Below are positions 1 through 7,501 of a stretch of DNA of 15,438 bases, one piece after another. Below the pieces are notes generated by a model, which was given only the letters and a program-made list of their open reading frames with translations, ran no database searches and was not told where the DNA came from. Numbering within the stretch: the first letter of the stretch is position 1; the number at the start of each line of letters is the position of its first letter. This DNA comes from Schwartzia sp. (in: firmicutes) (lineage in GTDB: Bacteria; Bacillota; Negativicutes; Selenomonadales; Selenomonadaceae), in NCBI GenBank assembly GCA_017939945.1, contig JAGAZS010000292.1, forward strand, positions 1-15,438. Reading direction: 5' to 3'. The position numbers and the translations under genes are program-made.

Positions 1-799
1 CCGCGAACACGCTCTCCACAAGGGCCTCCGCCATATAATAAACAATCCCGCCCACGCGGATTTTCACATAGTCGACCTCGGGATTCACGCAGAGCGCGAA
101 GTTCGACGGCAGCGTCCAGGGCGTCGTCGTCCAGGCGAGGAAATAAGCGTCCTCCCCTACCGCCTTGAACTTGACGATAGCGGAACGCTCCTTGACGTCC
201 TTGTACCCTTGCGCGACCTCGTGAGAAGAAAGCGGAGTGCCGCAGCGCGGGCAATACGGGACGACCTTATGCCCTTTGTAGAGCAGCCCCTTCTCCCAAA
301 TCTCTTTCAGCGCCCACCATTCGGACTCGATGTAATCGTTTTCGTAAGTGATATAGGGGTGCTCCATGTCCGCCCAATAGCCCACCACATCGGAAAATTC
401 TTCCCACATGCCCTTGTACTGCCAGACCGACTCGCGGCACTTTTTGATGAACGGCTCGATGCCGTATTTTTCGATCTGCTCCTTGCCGTTGATGCCCAGC
501 GCCTTTTCCACTTCCAGCTCCACCGGCAGCCCGTGGGTGTCCCAGCCCGCCTTCCGCAGGACGTGCTTGCCCTTCATGGACTGGTAGCGCGGCAGCATAT
601 CCTTGATGACGCGGGTCAATACATGGCCGATATGCGGCTTGCCGTTCGCCGTCGGCGGCCCGTCGTAAAACGTGAACGTGTCGCAGCCCTCGCGCTGATC
701 CACCGCCTTCTGCGCGATGCCTTTCTCCTTCCAAAAATCGAGCACCTCCTTTTCGCGCTCGACAAAATGCAAGTTCGTGTCCACTTTTTGATACAGCAA
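1..799 (-). CDS. ileS: Isoleucyl-tRNA synthetase, N-terminal part (cut by window edge)
   Basis: Class I aminoacyl-tRNA synthetase that charges tRNA-Ile in the cytoplasm. Only the first 266 codons are inside the window; a full enzyme has about 1,000 or more residues. The HIGH signature is residues 56-59 within PPTANGKPHIGHVLTR, followed by KAGWDTHGLPVELEVEK, CRESVWQYKGMWEEF and a YCPRCGTPLSSHEVAQGYKD block. The KMSKS motif and most of the editing domain lie outside. I chose the TTG at 797-799 because a strong GGAGGG Shine-Dalgarno (807-812) sits seven bases upstream and the protein then begins MLYQKVDTNLHFVEREKEVL, with no ATG suitably placed. Expression is probably governed by the T-box leader upstream. 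The PPTANG...HIGHVLTR form resembles the clostridial, eukaryote-like IleRS group rather than the usual bacterial PPYANGxxHIGHxLNK form. This placement is from memory of the family. Confidence 0.96.
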   Translation of the reverse strand, partial: MLYQKVDTNLHFVEREKEVLDFWKEKGIAQKAVDQREGCDTFTFYDGPPTANGKPHIGHVLTRVIKDMLPRYQSMKGKHVLRKAGWDTHGLPVELEVEKALGINGKEQIEKYGIEPFIKKCRESVWQYKGMWEEFSDVVGYWADMEHPYITYENDYIESEWWALKEIWEKGLLYKGHKVVPYCPRCGTPLSSHEVAQGYKDVKERSAIVKFKAVGEDAYFLAWTTTPWTLPSNFALCVNPEVDYVKIRVGGIVYYMAEALVESVFA

Positions 800-813
800 A
801 ATTGTTCCCTCCT

Positions 814-852
814 AAAAAATAAAAAAGCCTCCACCCAAAACAGGATGAAGGC
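814..852 (-). terminator. Rho-independent terminator of the ileS T-box
   Basis: GCCTTCATCC (843-852) pairs with GGGTGGAGGC (827-836) around a TGTTTT loop, giving ten base pairs with two G-U pairs. Two runs of six T follow (821-826 and 814-819). The 5' arm is shared with the antiterminator (837-850), so the two folds exclude each other, as expected for transcription attenuation. The ileS Shine-Dalgarno follows at once. Confidence 0.88.
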
Positions 853-1077
853 ACACTTCACTTATCAACCACCTATTTCGCATACAGCCATCGAAAACGA
901 TATGCTATCCTTTTAACGGGGGATTCCGGCGAGGCTTACTCCGCTTTTCGCCGTTCAGCCCGCTGCTCGCGAGTGATCTTCCGCGCGCGCCTACTCGGAC
1001 CGCTTCTCACCTGTCACGGCTCTCTTTACCTTTCTTCGCACGTTTACTGTCTCGCTCATCGCAAATTTCGATATAAC
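814..1077 (-). promoter_or_regulatory. Isoleucine-specific T-box riboswitch leader of ileS
   Basis: On the minus strand the untranslated leader folds as a T-box, which senses uncharged tRNA-Ile and then allows read-through into ileS. The base of Stem I is GCGAG (1051-1055) with CTCGC (969-973). The specifier loop lies between this and CGTGCG (1037-1042) paired with CGCGCG (982-987). Its 5' side is ACAGTAAA (1043-1050). Its 3' side is GAAGATCA (974-981), which places an ATC isoleucine codon at 975-977 followed by A, as expected. Downstream are the typical AGAGAGC and GGTGAGAAGC distal elements, a GAGTAAGCC element, CCCGTTA, and a Stem III-like hairpin (GCATA...TATGC). The antiterminator pairs GAAATAGG (872-879) with CCTGTTTT (837-844) and GTGAAG (856-861) with CTTCAT (845-850). 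The bulge between them starts TGGT, matching the ACCA end of tRNA-Ile. The bulge departs from the family consensus (see findings). Confidence 0.88.
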
Positions 1078-1083
1078 GCGGAT

Positions 1084-1112
1084 ATAATACCATACCGCGA
1101 AAAAAATAGCAA
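1084..1112 (-). promoter_or_regulatory. Sigma-A-type promoter of ileS
   Basis: TTGCTA (1107-1112) and TATTAT (1084-1089) are 17 bases apart on the minus strand, which predicts a transcript start near 1077, just ahead of T-box Stem I. The -35 begins six bases after the stop codon of the upstream exporter gene, and no terminator is seen between them, so some ileS transcription could also come from read-through. Confidence 0.65.
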
Positions 1113-1118
1113 TAGAAT

Positions 1119-1883
1119 TTAGTAAACACCGGCGAGTTTCAGCGCCAAAAGCCCCAACACCGCAAGAATAATCGGCTTGACAATCTTGGCGCCCTTTTTC
1201 ATCACCAGACCCGCGCCAAGATAGCCGCCAACCATATTGCAGGCGGCCGCCGCGAGGCCAAGCGTTACCAGGACGTTCCCGCTCAGCAGGAACACCGCCA
1301 GCGACGCAACATTCGTTGCAAGATTGATAATCTTCGACTGGGCGTTCGCAGGCGCGACGCCCATCTTCGCGAACACCGTGAACGCGATAATCAGGAATGT
1401 GCCCGTTCCAGGCCCGTAAGCGCCGTCATAGATTCCGATGACAAACGCCGCGATACAAGCCGTCATGTACGTGCGCCGATTCAGCACCACGCTTTTTCCT
1501 TCATTGGCGCCGAAAAGCGATTTGTTCATTACGATAAACGCCGTCACCGGCAGTACTACATATAACCCTCGCTCCATCATCGACGCGTCGAGCAAAAGAG
1601 AAATCCTCGCACCGAGCGCGGAGCCGACAATCGCCGCCGCTACCGACGGCCCTGCCAGCTTCATATTAATCAGATTGTTCCGCCAAAAACGAAACACCGC
1701 CAGCGTCGTACCGCAGGCCGAAGACAATTTGTTCGTCGCAATCGCTTGGTGCATCGGGATTCCCCCGATAATATAGGCAGGCAGCGAAATCAAGCCGCCG
1801 CCGCCGCCGATGGCGTCCACAAAGCCCGCCAAGCCCACCAGTGGACAAACAATCAAAAACGTCATCCAATCCGATACTACCAT
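1119..1883 (-). CDS. TauE/SafE-family (TSUP) membrane anion exporter
   Basis: Integral inner-membrane protein of about 254 residues, the usual length for this family, whose members export sulfite, sulfonates or related anions. The substrate cannot be read from the sequence. The first family repeat begins in the opening membrane segment with GLAGFVDAIGGGGGLISLPA (residues 17-36). The matching second half contains GIYDGAYGPGTGTFLIIAF. The remainder is alternating hydrophobic segments with short polar turns, and it ends in a hydrophobic helix (ILAVLGLLALKLAGVY). I placed the start at the ATG at 1881-1883 because AGGAG (1891-1895) lies seven bases upstream. An in-frame ATG at 1902-1904 has no good ribosome site and would itself contain this one. 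The gene has its own promoter, divergent from the CorC-like gene, and appears monocistronic. Confidence 0.87.
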   Translation of the reverse strand: MVVSDWMTFLIVCPLVGLAGFVDAIGGGGGLISLPAYIIGGIPMHQAIATNKLSSACGTTLAVFRFWRNNLINMKLAGPSVAAAIVGSALGARISLLLDASMMERGLYVVLPVTAFIVMNKSLFGANEGKSVVLNRRTYMTACIAAFVIGIYDGAYGPGTGTFLIIAFTVFAKMGVAPANAQSKIINLATNVASLAVFLLSGNVLVTLGLAAAACNMVGGYLGAGLVMKKGAKIVKPIILAVLGLLALKLAGVY

Positions 1884-1918
1884 CACCGTTCTCCTGTCAT
1901 GCAAAACTTATTTCAGTC

Positions 1919-1947
1919 ATTATACATGAAATATCCACGCCTGTCAC
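1919..1947 (-). promoter_or_regulatory. Promoter of the TauE-like gene
   Basis: GTGACA (1942-1947) and a perfect TATAAT (1919-1924) are 17 bases apart on the minus strand, about 35 bases ahead of the chosen ATG. It lies back to back with the promoter of the CorC-like gene, with 16 bases between the two -35 boxes. Confidence 0.65.
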
Positions 1948-1963
1948 AAGCACGAGGAAAATT

Positions 1964-1991
1964 TTGTTGACTCGCCGAAATGTGATATAAT
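1964..1991 (+). promoter_or_regulatory. Promoter of the CorC-like gene
   Basis: TTGTTG (1964-1969) and a perfect TATAAT (1986-1991) are 16 bases apart. The predicted start near 1998 leaves a leader of about 30 bases that carries the GGAGGG ribosome site (2012-2017). An alternative TTGACT at 1967-1972 is closer to consensus but leaves only 13 bases to the -10. Confidence 0.65.
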
Positions 1992-2028
1992 CGTAAAACA
2001 AATTATAATTTGGAGGGAATCACTGAAA

Positions 2029-3354
2029 GTGGACAGTACCGAAATCGGTCTTTTATGCATTCTTCTCATTGGCTGCGTTTTGTTAAGCGCATTCTTCACC
2101 CAAATCGAAACAGCGCTCATTGAGAGCCGGAAAAGCCGGATGGAGCATTTTGCCGAGAGCGGCAACACGCACGCCCAAAAGTTGCTCCGTTTTCTGGACG
2201 AGCCGGAGACCTTGATTGCCGCTTCGCAGGTGGGCATCACGTTTACCAGTATCCTTTTAGGCGCCATCGCCGGCGTCAAGATCGCGCCCGTCCTTTCGCG
2301 CGCATTCCCTTCCTTTCCCCATCCCGAACTGATTTCCCTTACCGCCAGCATTGTGATATTCACATATATCAGCCTCCTTTTCTGCGAATTCTTGCCGAAA
2401 AAAATATCGGTGCAAGATCCGGAAGCCGTCCTTTTGCGTCATACGCGGGCACTGTCCGTAATGGAAATCATTGCCCGCCCGTTTGTAGGCTTCCTCTCCT
2501 CCTCCGCAAACGCGGTCATGCTGCTTCTTGGCGTCAATCCCCATATCGACGACGCCGTGACCGAGGACGAGGTCAAGGATTTGATTGAGCAGGGCACCGA
2601 GGACGGCATTTTCGAGAAAACCGAGCAGGACATGGTGGACCGTATATTTCACATGAGTGACCAAACGGCTTACTCGCTAATGACCCCGCGCCTGCAAATG
2701 AACTGGCTCGACGTCAACGACCCGACAGAATACAACCTTCGCCGAATCAAGAAAAGCGCCGACACCGTTTTCACCATTGGCGACGGCAATCTCGACAATT
2801 TCCTCGGTGTCATTTACGCCAAGGATCTCTTAAACGCCGCCATCGACAAAAAAAAGATCAAACTTTCTTCCTTTATAAAAAAGCCTCTTTTTATCCCCCG
2901 TGCGATGGAGACCTTCCGCGTACTTGAAAAATTCCGCGAGAGCAGCGTACATGAAGCCGTCGTCCTCGACGAATACGGCGGCGTCATCGGCTTTATCACC
3001 CTCGGCGACATCGCAGAGGAAATCATAGGCGACATTGAGCGCCAAGACGAGCCGGAGAATCCGCAGATTACGCCGCGATCCGAAAATTCATGGTATATTG
3101 ACGGACTTTGCGGTATTGACGACTTCAAAGAAAAATTCGATCTCGACGAGCTGCCGAACGAAATCAAGGACCATTACCAAACTATGGGCGGCTTTTTGAC
3201 GTCCTACTTCGGCTATATCCCGAAGGTCGGCGAAAAATGCACATGGAACGACTTTACTTTTGAAATCCTGCGTCTCGATCGCGCCCGCATCGCGAAGCTG
3301 ATGGTTATTCAAGGGATCGCTTCTGCACCGACAAGCCCACGCAAAGACAATTGA
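2029..3354 (+). CDS. CNNM/CorC (HlyC)-family membrane protein with CBS pair
   Basis: Inner-membrane protein of 441 residues, the typical length for the hemolysin C/CorC-like family, whose members are linked to Mg2+ or Co2+ efflux or tolerance. The order of parts is standard. The CNNM (DUF21) transmembrane domain spans about residues 1-190, with membrane segments near 5-27, 62-85 and 100-122, a SAFFTQIETAL opening and LPKKISVQDPE. Two CBS domains follow at about 215-335, with MTPR at 218-221 and HEAVVLDEYGGVIGFITLGD at 307-326. A C-terminal CorC_HlyC transporter-associated domain runs from about 350 to 425 (SWYIDGLCGIDDF, then GGFLTSYFGYIP). The start is a GTG, supported by GGAGGG eleven bases upstream. 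It is a single-gene unit between its own promoter and a strong terminator. The transported ion, and whether it transports at all, is not shown. Confidence 0.93.
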   Translation: MDSTEIGLLCILLIGCVLLSAFFTQIETALIESRKSRMEHFAESGNTHAQKLLRFLDEPETLIAASQVGITFTSILLGAIAGVKIAPVLSRAFPSFPHPELISLTASIVIFTYISLLFCEFLPKKISVQDPEAVLLRHTRALSVMEIIARPFVGFLSSSANAVMLLLGVNPHIDDAVTEDEVKDLIEQGTEDGIFEKTEQDMVDRIFHMSDQTAYSLMTPRLQMNWLDVNDPTEYNLRRIKKSADTVFTIGDGNLDNFLGVIYAKDLLNAAIDKKKIKLSSFIKKPLFIPRAMETFRVLEKFRESSVHEAVVLDEYGGVIGFITLGDIAEEIIGDIERQDEPENPQITPRSENSWYIDGLCGIDDFKEKFDLDELPNEIKDHYQTMGGFLTSYFGYIPKVGEKCTWNDFTFEILRLDRARIAKLMVIQGIASAPTSPRKDN

Positions 3355-3363
3355 ATGCAAAAT

Positions 3364-3402
3364 AAAAACTCCGCTGTCATAAGCACAGACAGCGGAGTTT
3401 TT
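3364..3402. terminator. Bidirectional Rho-independent terminator
   Basis: The arms at 3364-3378 and 3388-3402 are perfect reverse complements (core CTCCGCTGTC / GACAGCGGAG), with a nine-base loop. They are flanked by an A-run on the left and TTTTTATTTT on the right. It therefore ends both the plus-strand CorC-like gene, nine bases after its stop, and the minus-strand cobalamin operon, 15 bases after the cobU stop. Confidence 0.92.
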
Positions 3403-3417
3403 ATTTTCCTCTCGCTT

Positions 3418-3978
3418 TTATTCCATAGTTTCCGCCAATTTCTTGACATTGACCGCGAGACCACAGACGACCAGATACACTTCGTCCGCCGCCCTTGCCA
3501 TCCATTGGTTTGCGATACCAGCCACGTCCCGATATTCGCGGGAAAGATGGTCGCCCGGCACAATGCCGCTTCCGACCTCATTTGTCACGAAAACCGTAAT
3601 ACCTTGATTTTCCTTCGCCTGGGCAATCAAGGCGTCGAGCTTTTCCTTCGCAAGAGAATAATTTTGATGGGAATCGGCAATCGAATCGAGTGTGCAAAGC
3701 AGATTGCTCATATAAAGCGTCAAACAATCAAACAGCACCGCATCGCATTCAGCACCCGCTTCCTTCAGCGCAAGGTGAGCGTCATGAGGTGCCTCATAGG
3801 TTTTCCACTCCGCTGGACGGCGCTGCCGATGAAGCTTCACGCGAAACGCCATTTCATCGTCGTAGACCTCCGCCGTCGCGATATAACCGATATGCTTTCC
3901 GACACGCGCCACATACTGCTCGGCAAAACGGCTCTTGCCGCTACGCGCCCCGCCTGTCACGAGAACGATTTTTCCCAT
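3418..3978 (-). CDS. cobU: Adenosylcobinamide kinase / adenosylcobinamide-phosphate guanylyltransferase
   Basis: Bifunctional enzyme of late cobalamin synthesis. It phosphorylates adenosylcobinamide and then attaches GMP, giving the GDP-cobinamide used by CobS. At 186 residues it has the usual length. The P-loop is GGARSGKS at residues 9-16. HRQRRP at 50-55 carries the histidine (His50) that corresponds to the guanylylated histidine of the Salmonella enzyme. Also visible are TNEVGSGIVP and the C-terminal VCGLAVNVK. I chose the ATG at 3976-3978, two bases after the cbiA stop, because the protein then starts directly with MGKIVLVTGGARSGKS and GGAAAGGA precedes it. An in-frame start at 4011 would lie deep in cbiA. 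It is the last gene of the operon, followed by the terminator. The partner cobS is not in the window. Confidence 0.96.
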   Translation of the reverse strand: MGKIVLVTGGARSGKSRFAEQYVARVGKHIGYIATAEVYDDEMAFRVKLHRQRRPAEWKTYEAPHDAHLALKEAGAECDAVLFDCLTLYMSNLLCTLDSIADSHQNYSLAKEKLDALIAQAKENQGITVFVTNEVGSGIVPGDHLSREYRDVAGIANQWMARAADEVYLVVCGLAVNVKKLAETME

Positions 3979-3980
3979 TT

Positions 3981-5366
3981 TCACGATTCCTTTCCCGCAT
4001 ACTTTTGGCACGCCGCCACAAAGGACGCCGCCGCGTCCTCCGCCCCCGCGAAATGCAAATGCAGATACGAGCCGAGGATGTTCCCCTTCGCATAGCCCGC
4101 CGCATACGGCGCCGGATTCCTCGTTTTCCGGAACGTGAACGCTCTAGGGTAATCAGCATCCGCCTCCGGCTCGCACTCCGAAGAGAAATGAAACTCGTGA
4201 CCGTGAAGGACTGTCCCCTTCGGGCCGAGTACCGTGTCCCTCTCCATCTCCGCACTGACATAGCCGACGGTCTGGAGCTTCTTGTTCATCATAACCTCGC
4301 CGGGAATCACGTCCAGCATCGGGAACGTGTTGCCGTCGAAATCAGTCACACGCCGCATCAAGTACATGAATCCGCCGCATTCGGCATAAATCGGCATTCC
4401 CTTTTCGGCCGCAGCCTTGATGGAAGCCCGCATGGTTTCGTTTTGATAAAGCTCTTTCGCAAACATTTCGGGAAATCCGCCGCCCAGAATCAGTCCGTCC
4501 GCATCCGGAAGCTCGCCGTCATGCAGCGGGCTGAAAAAAACGATTTCCGCCCCCTTTTGCCGAAGCACCGCAAGGCTTTCGGGATAATAAAACGAAAACG
4601 CCTCGTCCCGTGCCACGGCAACCCGCGCCTTGCTTTGCGTCGGCATGGAAAAGCCGTTTCCTTTTTCAATCGGCGGAGCACTTTTGGCCAGCGCCACGAT
4701 ACGCTCTATATCGACCGACGCACCGACAACGCGCCCGATTTCTTCCACGGTCTCGCGCTCCCGCGCGTTTTCCTCGACGGGAACAAGTCCCAAATGGCGC
4801 TCAGGCATCGTCATCGCATCATTCCGCTTGATCGCGCCGAAAACCGGAACGCCCATTTTTTCCAGCGCTTCCTCAATCATCGAGCGGTGGGTGTCCGAAC
4901 CGAGACGATTCAAAATCACGCCCGCGAGATTGACCTCTGGATCGTATTGCCTGAAGCCCATGACGAGCGCCGCCGCCGACTCGCCCATCGACTTTGCGTT
5001 GACGACAAGCAGCACGGGCGCTTTCAACAGTTTCGCGATTTCCGCCGTGGAACTGACGCCGTTTTTCCCGCCGTCATAGAGCCCCATCACGCCTTCGATA
5101 ACCGCCACGTCAGCGCCCGCCATCGTGCTGATGAAAATATCGGCCAACCGCTCCTTCGATACAAGCCATGTGTCGAGATTGTGCGCCGGCCGGCCGCTGG
5201 CCAACGAATGATAGCCCGGATCGATGTAATCCGGGCCGATTTTGTATGACTGCGCCGTTACTCCGCGCGCCCGCATCGCCGCCAGAAGCCCCGTGACCAC
5301 AGTGGTCTTGCCGGAGCCGCTCATGGGCGCGGCGATGACGACGCGCGGGATTTGCCGTGCGCTCAT
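3981..5366 (-). CDS. cbiA: Cobyrinic acid a,c-diamide synthase
   Basis: ATP- and glutamine-dependent amidation of the a and c carboxyls of cobyrinic acid, in the cytoplasm. The 461 residues match the family length. The N-terminal dethiobiotin-synthetase-like ATPase domain has the P-loop APMSGSGKTT (13-22), KIGPDYIDPGYH (42-53) and EGVMGLYDG (91-99). The C-terminal class I glutamine amidotransferase domain has LGGGFPE (294-300), the nucleophile Cys330 in AECGGFMYL and the catalytic histidine within SYLHLHF (His436/438). The shorter length and the GVMGLYDG motif separate it from CbiP (cobyric acid synthase), which is absent here. The ATG overlaps the cbiC stop by four bases (ATGA). No strong ribosome site is seen, so translation is probably coupled to cbiC. 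Confidence 0.96.
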   Translation of the reverse strand: MSARQIPRVVIAAPMSGSGKTTVVTGLLAAMRARGVTAQSYKIGPDYIDPGYHSLASGRPAHNLDTWLVSKERLADIFISTMAGADVAVIEGVMGLYDGGKNGVSSTAEIAKLLKAPVLLVVNAKSMGESAAALVMGFRQYDPEVNLAGVILNRLGSDTHRSMIEEALEKMGVPVFGAIKRNDAMTMPERHLGLVPVEENARERETVEEIGRVVGASVDIERIVALAKSAPPIEKGNGFSMPTQSKARVAVARDEAFSFYYPESLAVLRQKGAEIVFFSPLHDGELPDADGLILGGGFPEMFAKELYQNETMRASIKAAAEKGMPIYAECGGFMYLMRRVTDFDGNTFPMLDVIPGEVMMNKKLQTVGYVSAEMERDTVLGPKGTVLHGHEFHFSSECEPEADADYPRAFTFRKTRNPAPYAAGYAKGNILGSYLHLHFAGAEDAAASFVAACQKYAGKES

Positions 5367-5995
5367 CTTCTGTTGTCCAAAAGGTACATGACCGCGTTGA
5401 CGACGGACGCCGCAATCGGGCTGCCGCCCTTGGTGCCCTCCACCGTCACATAAGGTACAAGCGTATTTTCAGCCAGCAGCTTTTTCGAGTCGGCAGCGCC
5501 GACGAAGCCGACAGGGATACCGATGATGACCGCCGGCAGAATATTTTCTTTCTCGGCGAGGCGAAGCACTTCAAAGAGCGCTGTCGGCGCGTTTCCTATG
5601 GCGATGATGGCTCCCGCCAATTCCTTTCCGAAAGCGCGCATCGCCGCCATCGAGCGCGTGATGCCTTCGCGCTTCGCAATGTCTGCAATCTCCGGATCTG
5701 CTACACGGCACTCGATTTTCCCGCCGTACCGCCCGAATGCTTTTTTGTTGATGCCTGTCCGCACCATTTCCACATCGGTGTAAATGTTCGCACCGCGCTT
5801 CAGCGCTTCCTGCGTCGCCTCGATGGCTTTCGGGTGCAGGCGGATTACCTGCGCATAATCCACATCGCCGGAAGCGTGGATCATTCGCGAATAGACCTTT
5901 GTCTCGGCTTCGCTGAGGTTCAGCCCCGCCAAATGCGGCGCGATGATTTCCATGCTCTTATTTTCGATATCCATCGGCTGTTTGATAAAGTCCAT
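5363..5995 (-). CDS. cbiC: Cobalt-precorrin-8 methylmutase
   Basis: Moves the C11 methyl group to C12, converting cobalt-precorrin-8 to cobyrinic acid. It is 210 residues, as usual for CbiC/CobH. The catalytic histidine is His40 in SRMIHASGD. Other family signatures are TDVEMVRTGI, the AIGNAPTALFEVL segment, GIPVGFVGAADSK and the C-terminal TKGGSPIAASVVNA. The start ATG at 5993-5995 lies seven bases after GGAGGT (6003-6008). An ATG at 5998-6000 is in another frame. The cbiJ stop ends one base before the start, and the end overlaps cbiA by four bases, so it is internal to the cobalamin operon. Confidence 0.97.
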   Translation of the reverse strand: MDFIKQPMDIENKSMEIIAPHLAGLNLSEAETKVYSRMIHASGDVDYAQVIRLHPKAIEATQEALKRGANIYTDVEMVRTGINKKAFGRYGGKIECRVADPEIADIAKREGITRSMAAMRAFGKELAGAIIAIGNAPTALFEVLRLAEKENILPAVIIGIPVGFVGAADSKKLLAENTLVPYVTVEGTKGGSPIAASVVNAVMYLLDNRR

Positions 5996-5996
5996 C

Positions 5997-6767
5997 TCAT
6001 CTACCTCCGAGTTTCAGCTTTGCAAAATCAAGAACTTCCTCAAATGTATAGGCAATCACGTCGTAGTCAAGCTTCGGCCTGTCAATCATCACCACTGGCA
6101 AGCCCAGCTTCTTCGCCGCAGTCAGTTTCGTATCGGTGCCGCCGATTTCGCCGCTGTTTTTCGTTATGACGACCTCTGCGCCGTATTGGCGGTAAAGAGC
6201 GATATTCAGTTCTTCGCTGAAGGGTCCCTGCAGCGCAACAATCTCCTTCGGCGTGAGACCGAGCGCTTCGCATTCTGCCAAGACCTTTGCCGTCGGCAAA
6301 ATCCGCGCAATCACGGTATGATCTTTCAGCGTCTCGGAATTTGTAAACGCTTTCAGATTTCGGCTGCCCGTAGTCAAAAAAACGGTCTTTCCGAGGCGCG
6401 CCGCTTCCCGCGCCGCTTCCTCATAGGTCTCAACGCGATACACATTATCGTAGTCAACCGGTACACTTTTACGCTCATAACGGATATACGGAATCCCGGT
6501 CGCATGGCAAGCCTGCATTGCGTTCTGCGAAACATTCGCCGCGTATGGGTGGCTGGCGTCCACGAAAAGGCGGACGCCATGCTGCCGGATATACGATTGC
6601 AGCCCTTCCTCGTCCAGCGGCTTGTCGTTAATGATCAGCCCCGGATATCGTTCCAGCAATTTTTCCCCGTAGCTGGACACCACCGACGCCGTGACCGGAT
6701 ACCCCGCCGAGAGCAGCGTCCCCGCCAACTCCCGCCCGTCCTGCGTCCCCGCCGCCGTAAAAATCAT
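5997..6767 (-). CDS. cbiJ: Cobalt-precorrin-6A reductase
   Basis: NAD(P)H-dependent reduction of the cobalt-precorrin-6A macrocycle in the anaerobic corrin pathway (CbiJ/CobK family, 256 residues, normal length). The N-terminal Rossmann-like segment reads MIFTAAGTQDGRELA. Then come the strongly conserved VDASHPYA (residues 69-76), the YIRYER segment (94-99), TTGSRNL (about 131-137), ALQGPFS, and TKNSGEIGGTDTKLTAA near the C terminus. The ATG overlaps the cbiH stop by four bases (ATGA), and one base separates its stop from cbiC. In the anaerobic pathway this step follows CbiD and CbiG, both of which are encoded upstream in the same operon. Confidence 0.95.
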   Translation of the reverse strand: MIFTAAGTQDGRELAGTLLSAGYPVTASVVSSYGEKLLERYPGLIINDKPLDEEGLQSYIRQHGVRLFVDASHPYAANVSQNAMQACHATGIPYIRYERKSVPVDYDNVYRVETYEEAAREAARLGKTVFLTTGSRNLKAFTNSETLKDHTVIARILPTAKVLAECEALGLTPKEIVALQGPFSEELNIALYRQYGAEVVITKNSGEIGGTDTKLTAAKKLGLPVVMIDRPKLDYDVIAYTFEEVLDFAKLKLGGR

Positions 6768-7501
6768 ACCTTATATCCCCGCGGCGTAACCATCCAGCCA
6801 TCCTGAATAAAGGTCTTGCTGTTCCCGATGATGACCATCGAGAACATATCGATATCCTCTTTCGTAAAATCCCGCAGATTCGACAAAATTTTCTGCTCGT
6901 CGGCACGCGAAGCGTTTTTCACAATGCCGACAGGCGTGGACGGCGATTTGTACTGCAACAGGATGTCGTGAATCTCGTCGATATTCTTTGCGCGTGACTT
7001 GCTCTTCGGATTATAAAGCGCGATGACGAAATCTCCCTGCGCCGCCAGCGACGCGCGTTTTTTGATCAGCTCCCAGGGCGTCAGGCGGTCGCTGAGGCTG
7101 ATGACCGCGAAATCGTGCATCAGCGGTGCGCCAAGTACCGCAGCCGCTGCATTGACCGCCGAAAGACCCGCCACAATATCGACTTGTGGGCGTTCCGTCT
7201 CTTCGTATTGCAGGACAATTTCCAATACGAGCCCCGCCATGCCGTAAACGCCGGAGTCGCCGCTGGACACCATGACCGTATTCTTGCCCTCTGCCGCTGT
7301 TTTCACCGCCAGGCGGCAACGATCAACCTCCTGCATCATGCCCGTTCCGATGACCTCTTTGTTTTCCAAAAGCGGCTCGATCAACCGGATGTATGTCGTG
7401 TAACCCGCGACAACCTCCGCCTCCCGGATCGCCTTCAGCGCTTTCGGCGTCATCTGTTCCTGCCCGCCGGGGCCAAGACCGACAACCGTTATTTTTCCCA
7501 T
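6764..7501 (-). CDS. cbiH: Cobalt-precorrin-3 C17-methyltransferase
   Basis: SAM-dependent methylation at C17 with ring contraction (CbiH/CobJ family). At 245 residues it is the simple form without the extra C-terminal iron-sulfur extension known in some homologues. The tetrapyrrole methylase fold shows VVGLGPGG (6-13), SSGDSGVYGMAG (79-90), AGLSAVNAAAAVLGAPL, the diagnostic ISLSDRLTPW (134-143), ALYNPKS and the C-terminal VTPRGY (238-243). I used the ATG at 7499-7501, which begins MGKITVVGLGPGG. A start at 7570 would add 23 residues that only reflect the overlapping cbiG frame. It overlaps the end of cbiG by 13 bases and the start of cbiJ by four. Confidence 0.95.
   Translation of the reverse strand: MGKITVVGLGPGGQEQMTPKALKAIREAEVVAGYTTYIRLIEPLLENKEVIGTGMMQEVDRCRLAVKTAAEGKNTVMVSSGDSGVYGMAGLVLEIVLQYEETERPQVDIVAGLSAVNAAAAVLGAPLMHDFAVISLSDRLTPWELIKKRASLAAQGDFVIALYNPKSKSRAKNIDEIHDILLQYKSPSTPVGIVKNASRADEQKILSNLRDFTKEDIDMFSMVIIGNSKTFIQDGWMVTPRGYKV

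Noticed and set aside
209..916. Plus-strand open frame and two minus-strand frames around 267-861
   Set aside because: All overlap ileS or its T-box leader in wrong frames. The true ileS frame begins with TTG at 799 and carries the HIGH motif.
1967..1972. TTGACT as the -35 box of the CorC-like gene
   Set aside because: It is the better hexamer but only 13 bases from the TATAAT. TTGTTG at 1964-1969 gives a workable 16-base spacer.
3690..5249. Open frame of 519 codons on the plus strand across cobU and cbiA
   Set aside because: It lies entirely antisense to two genes with clear family motifs. Its product is rich in Arg and His with no domain signature, as expected from the reverse of GC-rich coding DNA.
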